DNA from: Macrosoma leucophasiata
Lineage: Eukaryota > Arthropoda > Insecta > Lepidoptera > Hedylidae
DNA: 64,000 bases
Direction of reading: 5' to 3'
NCBI GenBank assembly: GCA_036365455.1
Contig: JAWQUS010000027.1
Coordinates: 16,294,501 to 16,358,500 of the forward strand
A model generated the notes under the pieces. The model was given only the letters and a program-made list of their open reading frames with translations. It searched no databases and had not been told where the DNA came from. The translations under genes were made by a program, and so were the position numbers. The first letter of the stretch is position 1. The number at the start of each line of letters is the position of its first letter. Of this stretch, positions 54,365 to 64,000 are shown one piece after another.

Positions 54365-54567
54365 CTGCCCGATTTGTCAAATCTTTCCTTCACATTTATT
54401 GCATTGCTTTATGGTAGCAGCAGCGCCATCTATATATAATAGACTTTGCAGTTTATTGAATATCGTAAAGAAGTCGCTTTTACCCTTAATAATTGTTTTA
54501 TTTTATTTCGCATTAACACATGCTTGTGAAATATATTTTATTTAAAGAAAAATGGAAAGAGAAATTT

Positions 54568-54627
54568 GACTTCAGGCGAGACTCGAACTCGCGGCCTACT
54601 AATGGCGGGAATCTAGTCCAGCCGCAC
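54568..54627 (-). pseudogene. tRNA-like sequence, unit 3, truncated
   Basis: T arm intact. A 4-5 base insert (aatgg) lies before the anticodon arm, and the D arm and 5' acceptor strand are missing where the array inverts. Confidence 0.5.
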
Positions 54628-54739
54628 TGCAAAGTCTATTATATCGGTTGCCTAACTAGCATAGTTGGCAATAGATGGCGCTGCTGCTACCATAAAGCAA
54701 TGCAATAAATGTGAAGGAAAGATTTGACAAATCGGGCAG

Positions 54740-54815
54740 GACTTCAGTAGCTCAATTGGAAGAGCGGCTGGACTAGATTCCCAGTAGGCCGCGAGTTCGA
54801 GTCTCGCCTGAAGTC
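54740..54815 (+). tRNA. tRNA-like sequence, unit 4 (best preserved, inverted unit)
   Basis: gacttcagtagctcaattgg, aagagcggctggactagatt, cccagtaggccgcgagttcg, agtctcgcctgaagtc: 8-bp acceptor stem (GACTTCAG/CTGAAGTC), D arm GCTC/GAGC, T arm GCGAG TTCGAGT CTCGC, and an ATTTTT Pol III-type terminator 3 bases on. The anticodon stem GCTGG/CCAGT leaves a 9-base loop, abnormal for a functional tRNA. Could be a tRNA-derived SINE head, but no SINE body or A-tail follows. Confidence 0.5.
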
Positions 54816-54889
54816 AAATTTTTCTTTCCATTTTTCTTTAAATAAAATATATTACACAAACATGTGTTAATGTGAAATAATATAAAACA

Positions 54890-55310
54890 AGCATTGTGAC
54901 TACTTATAAACATTTTTGACGGTTTCACTTCTGCCTCGTGTGAATTGCATGAAAGTGGCAATAGGCTTACACTTCTTAACCATGGTAGGAAAGTGAATAC
55001 TACAGCCGTATAAGTAGTATTATAAACAACTACATAAAACCAGATATTTAAATTTGAATGCATTGTAAGGCGTCCATTACACAGATACACTCATGCCAGC
55101 GTCATTGAATTCCATCAGTCATTAATGATGTTTGACTGATGTTTGCTGAAAAGAATGATGTTAGAAATTAAAAACTTCATGCAACCATCAGTCACCGCTT
55201 TACATCGCTTTACACTGTTCCAAGCTGTAAACATTACATCATTATCCGTCAGTCACAGCCGTGACTGTTGTAAAACTGGCAGCAAACCTATCGTCTAATG
55301 GACCCTTAAT
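54890..55310. other. No recognised feature
   Basis: AT-rich with repeated 'gtttgactgatgtttgctg' and 'catcagtcaccgc' motifs that form a weak inverted repeat around 55100-55280, perhaps another old MITE. Confidence 0.3.
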
Positions 55311-55315
55311 TCCTA

Positions 55316-55462
55316 AGGTCTAAGCTATTATACCTTTGTGTTGGAAATTACAGGGCCGTAAATTACACCCTGACCAGAACACTATTCCGCTGAATACAAC
55401 TACTTCTCGCAAATGCCTACGCTCTCAAACTCCGTCACTGGAACTTGATCACAGTAAAAAAA
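55316..55462 (-). mobile_element. SINE-like family A, 5' part, diverged
   Basis: 'ggaaattacagggccgtaaa', ccctgaccagaacac and actccgtcactggaactt. Confidence 0.5.
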
Positions 55463-55649
55463 ATATTTTGCTTTCTTTCGTGTCTACTTGAACCATAATT
55501 TTTGATTATTGTAATCGAAACTTAACATCAACAGTGCATTTCAAAATTCTACATCCATGACATACATATAAAAATGGTTCAGGGTTAAAAAAAGGTATAC
55601 AACTTGTTATTAAAGAATAACAAACAAAAGTCATCCTAGTTACGTCTGA

Positions 55650-55834
55650 TGCCGGCACTACACGTCGACAGATGCATCTACAGGCGTCATCTGCGTATGC
55701 GTCCGCCGACGTTAAATACCTACTGACCTACGTGTAGAGGATGTGATTTGAGCGACTGTGGTAGGTATTTAACGTCGGCGGACGCATACGCAGATGACGT
55801 CTGCAGATGCATCTGTTGACGTGTAGTGCCGGCA
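55650..55834. mobile_element. 185-bp palindromic MITE with 74-bp arms
   Basis: 'tgccggcactacacgtcgac', agatgcatctacaggcgtca and tcgttaaa-type sequence up to ttaaatacctac are mirrored on the right with about three mismatches. TGA occurs on both sides (55647-55649, 55835-55837), a possible 3-bp target duplication. Confidence 0.8.
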
Positions 55835-56536
55835 TGATATTTGTCATTCACAAAATACTAAAAGCATACAAAATGTCAAAGCAATTTGTCAGATCCATAG
55901 ACCATATAGATCAAACACGTTTATCGACAACGTAGAAATTCAGATTGAAATTGATTAATACGAGTAAAAGCAACAGGTCCGCTAACGAGATTCGGAACAA
56001 CCGTTTCGTAAAATTAAATTCAACTCAACTATCGATACCCTTTCCAATTACCTAATATTTTGCTACTAAAACTCTACTCTAAATATTCAAATTTCAAGTG
56101 TGTTGTATACTAGTATGATATTCTAATTTATTTCAAAATAAAATATCTAAAAGCGCTTCCAAGTACAATCCTGTTTAGTGACGTATGTGTTTTTATACCA
56201 CACGTTCACACAAGCATACTGTTGCGGTTTCGCTGCACCAGTTTGATGGTTCTAATAAAAAAAACAGTTACTCATTCAACCACATGGCCGTGTGAAACAA
56301 GGGTAACATGTTAACAACATATCAATTATATTTATCGATATCGTAAATTTTCAACGTGAAATTGATTCGCTAAAGCAACAGGTTCACTAACGACATTCGG
56401 CACAAACGTTTCGTCCCAAAGTACACAGTAAATTTCCAGCACTATCGATAACCTTTCCACTTCGCTCGCTCCGCAATCCGGAGCTATTTTTATATATTCC
56501 GCACGGTGGGACGCTTATGCTTTCCATGTTGCCATG

Positions 56537-56825
56537 TTTTTTTTTATGTAATGGAAGTGGCAAACAAGCATGCAGTTCACATTGATGTTAAGTGATGACT
56601 GCAGCCTATATACACCCACACGAAGACCAAGGTCAAGATGCAGATGCGTTACCACTCCTGAGGCCTAAGGTGTTATGCCTCCGTGCCGGAAATTACAGGG
56701 CCTTACATTACCACCTGACCGGAACACGATAGTGCTGAACACTACCACTTAGCGACAAGTATGTTACGTAATGCGTTGGTGCCTACGCCCGCGAGCTTCG
56801 TCACTGGAGCTCTACTACCAGTGAA
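56537..56825 (-). mobile_element. SINE-like family A, near-consensus
   Basis: Complete: tttttttttatgtaatggaa, catgcagttcacattgatgt, ccggaacacgatagtgctga and gagctctactaccagtgaaa. Confidence 0.75.
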
Positions 56826-57047
56826 ATTAGTTTTAAGGGATCTCGCTATATTCCAATTTTAAGTATCGAAAGCAATTTTTTATGTAGCTTACCCTTAATC
56901 TGGTGTGTAGATATTCAATTTTTTGAGTAGGTATTCCACCATAGCCACAAATAAAACATGAGAAAAAATTGTTTTTTTCCAATATTCATAATTACGAGGA
57001 CATTATCATTATCATCCATGATACGGGACAAACGTTTCAAAGTACAG

Positions 57048-57345
57048 TTTACTGGTGATCGAGCTCCAGTGACGTAGCTCGGGGGCGTAGGCACCACCGC
57101 ATTACCTGATGTACTTGCCGCTAAATGGTAGTATTCAGCACTCAGCATTATCGTGTTCCGGTCAGGTGGTAATGTACGGCCCTGTGATTCCCGGCACAGA
57201 TCCATACCTTACCTCAGGCCTCAGGAGTGGTAACGCATCTGGATTTTGACCTCAGGCCTTTGTGTAGGTGTCTAATAAATTATTTATAGACTGCAGTCAT
57301 CATATAACTTAGCATGCTTGTTTGCCACTTTCATTACATAAAAAA
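57048..57345 (+). mobile_element. SINE-like family A, near-consensus
   Basis: Complete head to tail: tttactggtgatcgagctcc to ttgccactttcattacataa. It inserted at a site reading cagt in the array unit (tacag / cacag on the two sides). Confidence 0.7.
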
Positions 57346-57713
57346 GCACAGTATGCCACTATCCACAATCCTTCCACTTCGCTCGCTCCGCAACCCGGAG
57401 TTATTTTTATATATGCCGCATGGTGGGACGCTTATGCTTTCCATTTCGTTACGTTCTATCGTATTTTAGCGATCACACGGTACTCGAGAACTCTCATAAA
57501 GAAGTCTTAAGACCTACCCTTGATCCGATAGTATATACTTAGCGATTTTTTCCAAATATGTTACTGTAGTCGTATATTATTTTAAATATGCCATCGGCCC
57601 GTCGCGACTCAGGACGGTTATATTTTCCATATCGTTACGTTCCATCGTGTTTTAACGATCTCACAGTAATCGGAAATCCATAGAGTATTATTAATGATTT
57701 ATTTTAATTGCGA

Positions 57714-58070
57714 ACGCTCTTATTTTATTTCATTTTCTTGGTGTATTTTTAAGTTATATTGAATAAAGTTTGGTGGCATTTTGTTTGATATAGGTTTATT
57801 ACAGTGCCCGTGTATAGTGAAATACAATAACAGTGCAAAAACACGACCTTTCAGGTTGCCTCCAAAACTTCATTGTAAATGTTCTGGTAAAGTAGCCATC
57901 GCTTTACTCGAATAACTTGACTGACATATTATACCTGATAACTTATATACTTGATACTTGCATATTATACTTGATGACTATTAAACTAACTTTTACGCTG
58001 CTAAAATAAATATGAAATATCGTTTTACTTGACACTGGCAATATGCGTAATAGCGATGCCATAATAATTA
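57714..58070 (+). repeat. Dispersed repeat D, copy 2
   Basis: Same order as 23062-23360, with an extra 25-40 bases (gttgcctccaaaacttcatt) and expanded 'atattatacttgat' repeats. Confidence 0.6.
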
Positions 58071-58226
58071 AAAAAGAAAATTATGCTGTAAACATAATTT
58101 GCAATAGTTTATGTAAATGGGGAAATGAGACATTCTACTGATATACCTATTTACATTAGTATATTATACTTAGTTTTATCTTAATAATATGTTTGACTAT
58201 TTTTTTTTCGCTAATGCTCAACAATA

Positions 58227-58448
58227 ATTATAGCACATCGAGCCTAGGAAGGAGACTTCGGCTTATTTCGGGTCAGTAGAGCGTTATCTCTTTCGCACTG
58301 TACCTATTTGACGTTTGTCGACCATTTTGATCAAGTTTTGACCAATACCGGACTGTCAGTGCTTACGTAGGCAATGTGCAACAGAGATAACGCTCTACGA
58401 AGTCGAAACGAGCCGATCGTCTCTTTGGCAGGCTCGATGTGCAATATT
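58227..58448. mobile_element. MITE family 1, best palindromic copy
   Basis: Ends agcacatcgagcctaggaag and the reversed right end tattgcacatcgagcctgcc, with about 70-bp arms including tagagcgttatctctt. Centre cggactgtcagtgcttacgt. Four copies in the window (also 6889, 15800, 18724). Confidence 0.7.
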
Positions 58449-58454
58449 AATTGA

Positions 58455-58545
58455 TGAGTACTGTAATTTATTTTGTTTGTTTTTGACGTGTCATAAGAGG
58501 TTACCCTAAATGAATAAATTAATTTCTGAATCTGATTCTATACCA
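58455..58545 (+). repeat. Possible LINE 3' tail
   Basis: 'gaataaattaatttctgaat' followed by ctgattct, an AATAAA-like signal with a CTGAATCTGATTCT tail, a frequent LINE terminus in moths. Confidence 0.35.
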
Positions 58546-58881
58546 TCAACCCCTTCATACTTCGTTTATTAATACTAATTTTGAAGTGATTAATGTTGAG
58601 GAGGGATTTGTTAATCTAAGGATTTATTAATCCCAAAGTTATTTATTGAGGAATCTCGGAGAGTAAATTTTGGCGCTCGTAACCTAAACTATGGAAGTTT
58701 CAACAAATGAAATGTAGTTAGCTTTACTTAGTTTGGTCCAAGGTCCAGGGTCCTAGCTTAGAACAATAAACATTCAAATAGGGACTTTGAATTTAAACAT
58801 ATATACTTACTTACAAGTTAACAACGCAGTCTAGGTAAAAACATTGAAACGGGTTTTTTTTTTTCAAGTGTAACATGATTA

Positions 58882-59085
58882 TCTATACATATAAAAATCA
58901 ATTGCTGTTCGTTAATCTCGCTAAAACTCAAGAAGGACTGTACCAATTTGGCAAATTTTGGTTCTGAATGATTTTTGGAAGTCCAGGGAAGGTTTAAGGG
59001 GTAATAGTAAAAACCACAATTTCATTTTTCCATACAAATAGTCCGTATCTATCAAACCTTTGTCGAAGTTTGCCGGGTCATCTAG
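58882..59085 (+). mobile_element. Non-autonomous Helitron, compact copy
   Basis: Starts tctatacatataaaaatca and ends cgaagtttgccgggtcatctag|T; 204 bp. It contains a single copy of the motif (gaaggactgtaccaatttgg) that is six-fold in 51696-52160. Confidence 0.7.
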
Positions 59086-59114
59086 TGCTTAATAAAATAT
59101 CCCTTCAATTTTGA

Positions 59115-60030
59115 TGTTAGGTACTCGAAAGGCAACAGGCGGCAACTGCGCGCTCGATGCTGCGCCCGGTGTTGCAATCGAGACTGCCACTCCGGACCAA
59201 AATCCGGTTATACAAGACCTATGTCCGCTCGAGGCTGACGTACGCTGTGCCTGCATGGTATGCCTTATGCTCCGCAACGCAGCGACGTCGGCTTCAGGTG
59301 CAGCAGAACGTGTCTCTCCGGCTGATCACAGGCGCGGGTAGGTACGTGCGCAACGACGTCATCCGTCCGTTGAGTCCGTGGAGGAGTTCGTGGTCCGTCT
59401 TGCGCGAATGTTCGACCGCGCAGACAATGGACCCCACGAGCATCTCCGCGGATTCGCTCCTCTCCACAGTCATCCGCCCGAGGGTCGTCCGTTGCCGCGC
59501 GAGATCCGCCCCCCTGCATCACCGGGGGCGCGTCGAGCCGATGTCGCCCACCCCATCCCCCCGGAGGCCCCGATCCCCCGGATCACGGTAAAGGCCGCCC
59601 ATACAAACATTCACACAGACACACACAACACTGTTGACAGGCTCCACCCACCCGCATCGTACTGGGAGGGTTCGAGCCCCAACCATCAACTGGGTTCAAC
59701 CCCTGGTCGTGGAACGGAATTGTCGTCCGGGTCCGCGGCTGCGCCGCCCGGCTTAGGCCGGAGTGATGGCGCGGACGTGTGGCCCCTCACAATAGGGAAC
59801 CTATTTTTATTTAATTTAGAACAGGACCAATTGTAAGCGGTACGCGGGGGAATAGCTGATGGAGCAAAAAAAAACAAAAAAAAACCCACAGCCTGTTTCC
59901 CGTGTACCAGCATCCCTATAATGATCACGCCCCCGACGTTTCGGGGGCAGATAGGCCCGGGGAATGAGGAAGCCTCGATCCCCGAACCACGTCGAAAGTG
60001 TGTCGAAGATCCGACAATACCGGTTTTTCA
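59115..60030 (+). mobile_element. Jockey-type LINE 3' end, frameshifted
   Basis: The frame from about 59119 reads RQQAATARSMLRPVLQSRLP, LRTKIRLYKTYVRSRLTYAV, PAWYALCSATQRRRLQVQQN and SLRLITGAGRYVRNDVI, the C-terminal part of Jockey-type reverse transcriptase after the catalytic motifs. A shift near 59365 continues as EEFVVRLARMFDRADNGPHE. The GC-rich tail and 3' UTR extend to about 60030, containing an A-run at 59866 and an inverted ccgggg/ccccg-type segment. Catalytic RT and endonuclease are missing. Confidence 0.8.
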
Positions 60031-60039
60031 AAAAGAGTT

Positions 60040-60298
60040 AAAATAATTCCATAAATTACGGCGTCGTTATTATTCTTAATTTTAATTAACGTACCTACTT
60101 AAAAGCATTTGTATAAAAATGAACTTGTCAAATGACAGCGTCGTAATGGTTTTGAGTTGGGTAACAAATCTAAAAGCCTGTTTCGTCACTTACTGATAAA
60201 GTCCCTGATAGCCTCTTAAGAACTTCTAGAATCTACCAGATAAACTATAACTCTTTGTTTCACAAGTTACGGATAGTCATATCTGATGACGAGCCAAT
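60040..60298. other. No recognised feature
   Basis: AT-rich, nothing supported. Confidence 0.35.
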
Positions 60299-60300
60299 TG

Positions 60301-60372
60301 ATAGGCCATACAAATATTTGTCCCGGTATTTGGATCAAACTCTTGAGCCTCGGTTAAAGCGGTCGTTTATAC
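60301..60372 (-). mobile_element. tRNA-derived SINE family B fragment
   Basis: 'aggccatacaaatatttgtc', ccggtatttggatcaaactc and aaagcggtcg: the tRNA/body junction in reverse. Confidence 0.5.
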
Positions 60373-60830
60373 CTTAACTCTGATTAAATACTTTAAAGTG
60401 AATAGTAATGGATCCAGAGGGGACTAAGAGTTTATTTTCATATTCCTCCTTCAAACTAGTTTAGTCTAGTCCAGTCAAATCATGATGAATCTTACTAAAT
60501 AAGTATCTTGCCGTCAAGTTTTACTTAGGTATTTATTTTTTCACTTACAGATTTAATGAAATACCCACAATTTTATGCTTGGAACGTAAAATAACCCGAC
60601 TTATTACAGATATAAAAACTTCAGTCTACAATAAAACTGTTGGCGCCAAAAAAAAACAATAAATGAAAATGTTATTTGTTTTCATAAGTCAGATATATTA
60701 TTTTGCGTCTGCAAATTAAAAACATAAGGCTGGACACACGCTGTGGTATAGGATTAGCAGAAATATACATAAGTAGTCTAATAGGCTTTTAGCCGAATAC
60801 TCAAACGTCACTTAATTTTAAGCAACTCTC
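60373..60830. other. No recognised feature
   Basis: AT-rich, nothing supported; 'agccgaatactcaaacgtca' near 60791 resembles a phrase at 15630 and may be a small repeat. Confidence 0.3.
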
Positions 60831-60832
60831 TT

Positions 60833-61001
60833 AGTAGTAACACACGTCCGGATTCTGTACGGCACAGCGAATCTGAAGACCAAATCCGCTCTCGCTAAAC
60901 ACGACCGGATTCGGTACGGCGGACCGCATCGGACTTGATTAATAATTATTATGTCCGCCGGACTCCTCTTCCTACACACAGACAGATTTGGTTTCAGAGC
61001 G

Positions 61002-61037
<36 letters not shown>

Positions 61038-61077
61038 CTGTCCGCTCCGTACCAAATCCAGACGTGTGTTACTACTA
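60833..61077. mobile_element. Palindromic MITE carrying a (TA)n microsatellite
   Basis: 'tagtaacacacgtccggatt' and the reversed right end tagtaacacacgtctggatt, arms of about 40 bp. An internal (TA)n run at about 61006-61034. A partial copy is at 5601-5665. Confidence 0.7.
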
Positions 61078-61345
61078 TAAATAAGCTATCTGTATCTATG
61101 TTTGTACGCGATGCATGGAGACAAAATCCTTTTAGGTCGCATTTACTCGTAGATTTTATTGATGTTTCAGTACCTGGCCGTAAAACGTTCACTTTTGCGA
61201 AACGGGCCTGGCATATTGCGATGCAGTTTCGGCGCTGCTAAAATCTAATGTCAGCTATCACATAAGACAAATGAAACATCATTTGCCTTATGTGACAGCG
61301 CGTATGAAAAAACGATACAAAGCTAATAATTACGGTTGACAATAA

Positions 61346-61770
61346 GGCGCGTGCCCACCTCGACGCATGCTGTGCACGGACACGCGGCACATTTTAGCTG
61401 CGTGTATTAATTTGTTTGACAACGTAGGTCAATATATCCACTGGAATACATGAAGACCCACGAATAATGTATAGCGTGGCGTGGCACGGCGCACGGAGGC
61501 TACGCACGTCCCACTGCAATCCAAGGATAGATAAGCGAACTGTACATAGTCGTGGGCCATATTCGTGTACTTCCAGTGGAAACGTAGGCCTACGTTGATA
61601 GCGTTGAGCTATGTAACCGCATATTCGAGCTAGCCACGTATTTATCAATGACGTCAATTCATATGTAGCCTCTTCGTGGGTTGCAGTGGACACTAACACA
61701 TACAATATCATATAAATCGAAGCTTAATATACGTGCGCAGCCTCTCCGTGCGTTGCGGTGGGCCCGCGCC
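61346..61770. mobile_element. ~425-bp element with GGCGCG terminal inverted repeats
   Basis: 'ggcgcgtgcccacctcgacg' and reversed right end ggcgcgggcccaccgcaacg share about 17 of 20. GC-richer than the flanks, with no coding motif. Reversed 61394-61711 is an open 105-codon frame, but it follows the repeat and is not supported. Confidence 0.55.
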
Positions 61771-61799
61771 TTTAGGTCACGGTTCGACCGCAGTAGACT

Positions 61800-62085
61800 T
61801 GTTTACTTGTTTGTCAGTATAATCACGTAAAAAATCGCCTTCATTCCTTCTTTCGCTATTTAACAAAAAAAATACTTAAAGATTTATTTATTATATCCTT
61901 ACCCATTATATATTATTTATTGTTCCCAGAAGAGGAATTTCAATTTCGTATATGCCACGCACTATATTTCCTTTATGAATTCCTTCCCTTCCTACAATAT
62001 TGTGCGTAGCTGTTAGTTTAACAAAGGACTCATTTATCGTATTTCTACGTTTCGTTGTACATATTGTAATATGCGCTCCTCATAG
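61800..62085. other. No recognised feature
   Basis: AT-rich, nothing supported. Confidence 0.35.
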
Positions 62086-62087
62086 TA

Positions 62088-62376
62088 TTTTTTTTGTGTT
62101 ATGAAAGTGGCAAGCAAGCATGCAGCTCACATTGATGTTAAGTGATGACTGCAGCCTATAGACACTTAGGGATAAACTAGAGGTCAAAATGCAGATGCGT
62201 TACCACTCCTGAGGCTTAAGGTGTTATGCCTCTGTGCCGGGAATTACAGGGCCGTACATTGACCTGACCGGAACACGATAGTGCTGAGCACCACCATTTA
62301 CCGGGAAGTATATTAGGTAATGCAGTGGTGCCTACGCCCGCGAGCTTCGTCACTGGAGCTCTACCACCAGTAAAAA
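62088..62376 (-). mobile_element. SINE-like family A, complete
   Basis: T-run, catgcagctcacattgatgt, ccggaacacgatagtgctga and gagctctaccaccagtaaaa. It has a small internal deletion near 62259. Confidence 0.75.
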
Positions 62377-62442
62377 ATGTTAAGGTATTCTACTGGAAGA
62401 AATACTAAATATTTCAAAAATCTGCATGTGTCAATGAATACG

Positions 62443-62632
62443 TCCGTCCCGGTTAGTCCAGTGGTGGAAGTGTCGCGGGTTCGATCCCCACATCGGGACA
62501 AATATTTGTATGGCCTACAGATATTTGTTTTGGGTCTGGGTGTTTGTGATTGTGTTGTATGTGAACAACGGCACCCACGATACAGGTGTATACCTAGTAT
62601 GGGGCTGTGAGTGTAATCGTATTGTATTGTAT
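62443..62632 (+). mobile_element. tRNA-derived SINE family B, with shortened head
   Basis: 'cgtcccggttagtccagtgg' then gtcgcgggttcgatccccac; the part between the A and B boxes is deleted by about 15 bases. Body and tail (gtgtaatcgtattgtattgt) are standard. Confidence 0.75.
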
Positions 62633-62783
62633 TATCTCAGTTTTTAGGTAGTCGGCATCAGGTCATGGCGACCCGCCCTCTAGTGAAAAATCTCTCTTCT
62701 GTGGAAGACAATTCTTCCATTGCCGCATATGTTCGCCACCTAATTATTAACGTTTTCGCAGATTTACGCGAGCTTCATACATT

Positions 62784-62944
62784 GTAGAAATTAAATTTGC
62801 GGGTTTTCTCGCGTATACAACATTTCCAAAATTCTTCTCATACCCGACGTTTCGGTCGCTTTCCAGCTACCGTGGTCACGGGTAGAAGTTTGGGAGTGAA
62901 AAAACTAAAAATACGCGAGAAAATCAGCAAATTTAATTTCTACA
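62784..62944. mobile_element. 161-bp element with 33-bp inverted repeats
   Basis: 'tgtagaaattaaatttgcgg' and reversed right end tgtagaaattaaatttgctg, arms about 33 bp. The centre cgacgtttcggtcgctttcc is shared with fragments at 7262 and 27755. Confidence 0.75.
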
Positions 62945-63265
62945 ACACCTAGTTATTTCTTGGCACAAAACTTTAATGGTGGATGACGCGTTGAATTCAT
63001 GTTACAAATCATTTACTGTCTACCCCTTTGGGGAATTCAGACGTCATACACTATTTAAGTTAATATTTATTAGGAAAATATCAAACATGTTATCGGGGCC
63101 TTGCTAAAATGTAAACATTATAATACATCAACTTACACTTAACGTAAATAACGTGCGAACCCCATTTTTTTTCCGGGAAAAGAAATACAATAATATCGCA
63201 AAAGGTAATCAGTTAATGGATAAACCAAACTGTTGCATCTCATATTAATTTTTGCCTAAGTTTTG

Positions 63266-63435
63266 CCCACGCCTGTAATCCCCGAAGGGGTAGGCAGAGA
63301 TAAATTCATGCATTCAAGCATACATGCAAACACACACGATTCGCCGATTACATTTTGGCAAATGTATCAATTGTCGAACCTATGGACATCTCTGGGTACA
63401 TAACCAAACTCCGAGGCACTGGGAAACTTTGGTTT
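63266..63435 (-). mobile_element. tRNA-derived SINE family C, 3' part
   Basis: 'cgcctgtaatccccgaaggg', acacacgattcgccgattac and cgaggcactgggaaacttt, reverse orientation. Confidence 0.65.
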
Positions 63436-63563
63436 AACTACTTACATTAAAAAAAATATAAATCTATCTATGTGAATCCTAAATGGTAATCGTTATCTGA
63501 ATTCATCATTGTTTATGTTTATTTTATTGGTGTGTAAGTATATTTTACTACTTAATTATATTA

Positions 63564-64000
63564 GGTTGGGGAAAAAGTTTCTTCGCATTTTTTAAGATAA
63601 TTCAAAACATTTTTTAATTTAGTTTATTTAAATTTAACTAAAGTATGTATGTACCATTTTGTTCGATAACCTTTTGCCATCTTGTAGGTATGGGACATGA
63701 TCCCATTGCTATAAAAATTTTGGGACTTCTCATCAAAATACCGCGACAAGTGGATTTGGCAGTCCTCTCGTGATGTTAACCTAACATTGCATAAAGAATT
63801 CTGAAGAGACCGAAACAGGTGGAAATCTGAAGGTGCAAGGTCAGGACTATACGGCGGATGCATTAACACCTCCCAGCCAAACTCTATTAATGTTTGCTGA
63901 GTGGCTATAGATGTGTGAGGTCTAGCGTTATCATGATGAAACACCACACCCCTTCTGTTGATCAATTCCGGCCGCTTTCTCTCAACTTCTTAATTTAATC
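63564..64000 (-). mobile_element. mariner, 3' part, continues beyond the window
   Basis: TIR ggttggggaaaaagtttctt at 63564 next to TA at 63562-63563; internal sequence matches 3' of 3618-4921 closely. The 5' part would lie past 64000. Confidence 0.9.
63638..64000 (-). pseudogene. mariner transposase C-terminal part, frameshifted
   Basis: Reads RRGVVFHHDNARPHTSIATQ and PPYSPDLAPSDFHLFRSLQN, holding two of the three catalytic aspartates (D,D34D). The frame shifts after YSNGIMS and upstream of residue 1 of the open segment, where several bases are lost relative to 4480-4510. It shares the substitutions N-S-L-C-N-V and DEKSQNF with the copy at 3.8 kb, so the two derive from the same sublineage. 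Confidence 0.85.

Larger units (their letters stand above)
53950..54870. repeat. Array of tRNA-like units: three direct, one inverted
   Basis: The block tttaaagaaaaatggaaag, tRNA-like sequence, gcccgatttgtcaaatcttt, gcagcagcgccatctat and gcattaacacatgcttgtga occurs with starts at 53961, 54265 and 54545 (spacings 304 and 280). The third unit breaks at about 54627 and is followed by an inverted unit to about 54870, making a large imperfect palindrome. Confidence 0.8.
55900..57700 (+). repeat. Tandem array of ~0.41-kb units with two SINE insertions
   Basis: The order 'gtttatcgac..cgta', aaattgatt, taaaagcaacaggtccgcta, acgagattcgg.acaa.cgtttcg, cactatcgat.acctttcc occurs at ~55907 and ~56318. 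The second half (cacttcgctcgctccgcaa, cggagttatttttatata, ggtgggacgcttatgctttc) occurs at ~56458 and ~57367. Family A copies in opposite orientation split units 2 and 3. Confidence 0.7.

Noticed and set aside
59265..59522. 85-codon minus-strand frame in GC-rich DNA
   Set aside because: Antisense shadow of the LINE reverse-transcriptase tail.

Overview
This is a window of AT-rich, repeat-dense eukaryotic nuclear DNA, most likely from a moth or butterfly (Lepidoptera). The evidence is spliceosomal introns, several tRNA-headed SINE families, many non-autonomous Helitrons whose 3' ends read CTAGT after a GC-rich stem, cecropia-like mariners, BEL/Pao and RTE/Jockey-type retroelement remnants, and the family of dispersed repeats containing the 'ggttccgta' motif and GACA runs. 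There is no bacterial-style gene organisation, and nearly every long open frame lies inside a transposable element.

Region 1 (1-14.3 kb) holds the only convincing host gene: the 3' end of an ADAMTS or ADAMTS-like extracellular-matrix gene on the + strand. Five exons (769-869, 5881-6003, 10330-10434, 12790-12922, 13797-14072) join in phase. They encode the end of the spacer domain, three thrombospondin type-1 repeats (TSRs) and a C-terminal PLAC domain. Upstream exons (prodomain, protease if present, disintegrin, central TSR) must lie before base 1. The introns contain SINEs, a decayed mariner (3618-4921), a Helitron (8152-8625), an RTE-type LINE end (10484-11044) and a 182-bp palindromic MITE (12561-12742).

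Region 2 (14.3-40 kb) has no convincing gene. It is a mosaic of MITEs with long inverted repeats, nested insertions, SINEs and two old tandem segmental duplications. One is a three-unit array at about 21.15-26.43 kb. The other is an array of roughly 0.55-kb units at about 37.2-39.85 kb, later split by SINE and Helitron insertions.

Region 3 (40-64 kb) carries a decayed retroelement ORF1-like gene without its partner polymerase (40.0-41.4 kb), a BEL/Pao integrase end plus probable LTR (41.77-42.78 kb), a 1.3-kb inverted-repeat transposon (43.45-44.72 kb), and a Helitron whose internal 43-bp motif has expanded to six copies (51.7-52.16 kb). It also has an array of tRNA-like units in direct and inverted orientation (53.95-54.87 kb), a third tandem array (55.9-57.7 kb), a Jockey-type reverse-transcriptase tail (59.1-60.0 kb), and the 3' half of another mariner running off the window end.

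The most abundant element is a ~280-bp SINE-like retroposon (called family A here, about 20 copies). One copy has an 8-bp target-site duplication and several are interrupted by younger elements, so relative insertion ages can be read directly. I see no novel defence or metabolic system. The structures most worth a second look are the tRNA-like array, the ORF1-only element and the expanded Helitron.
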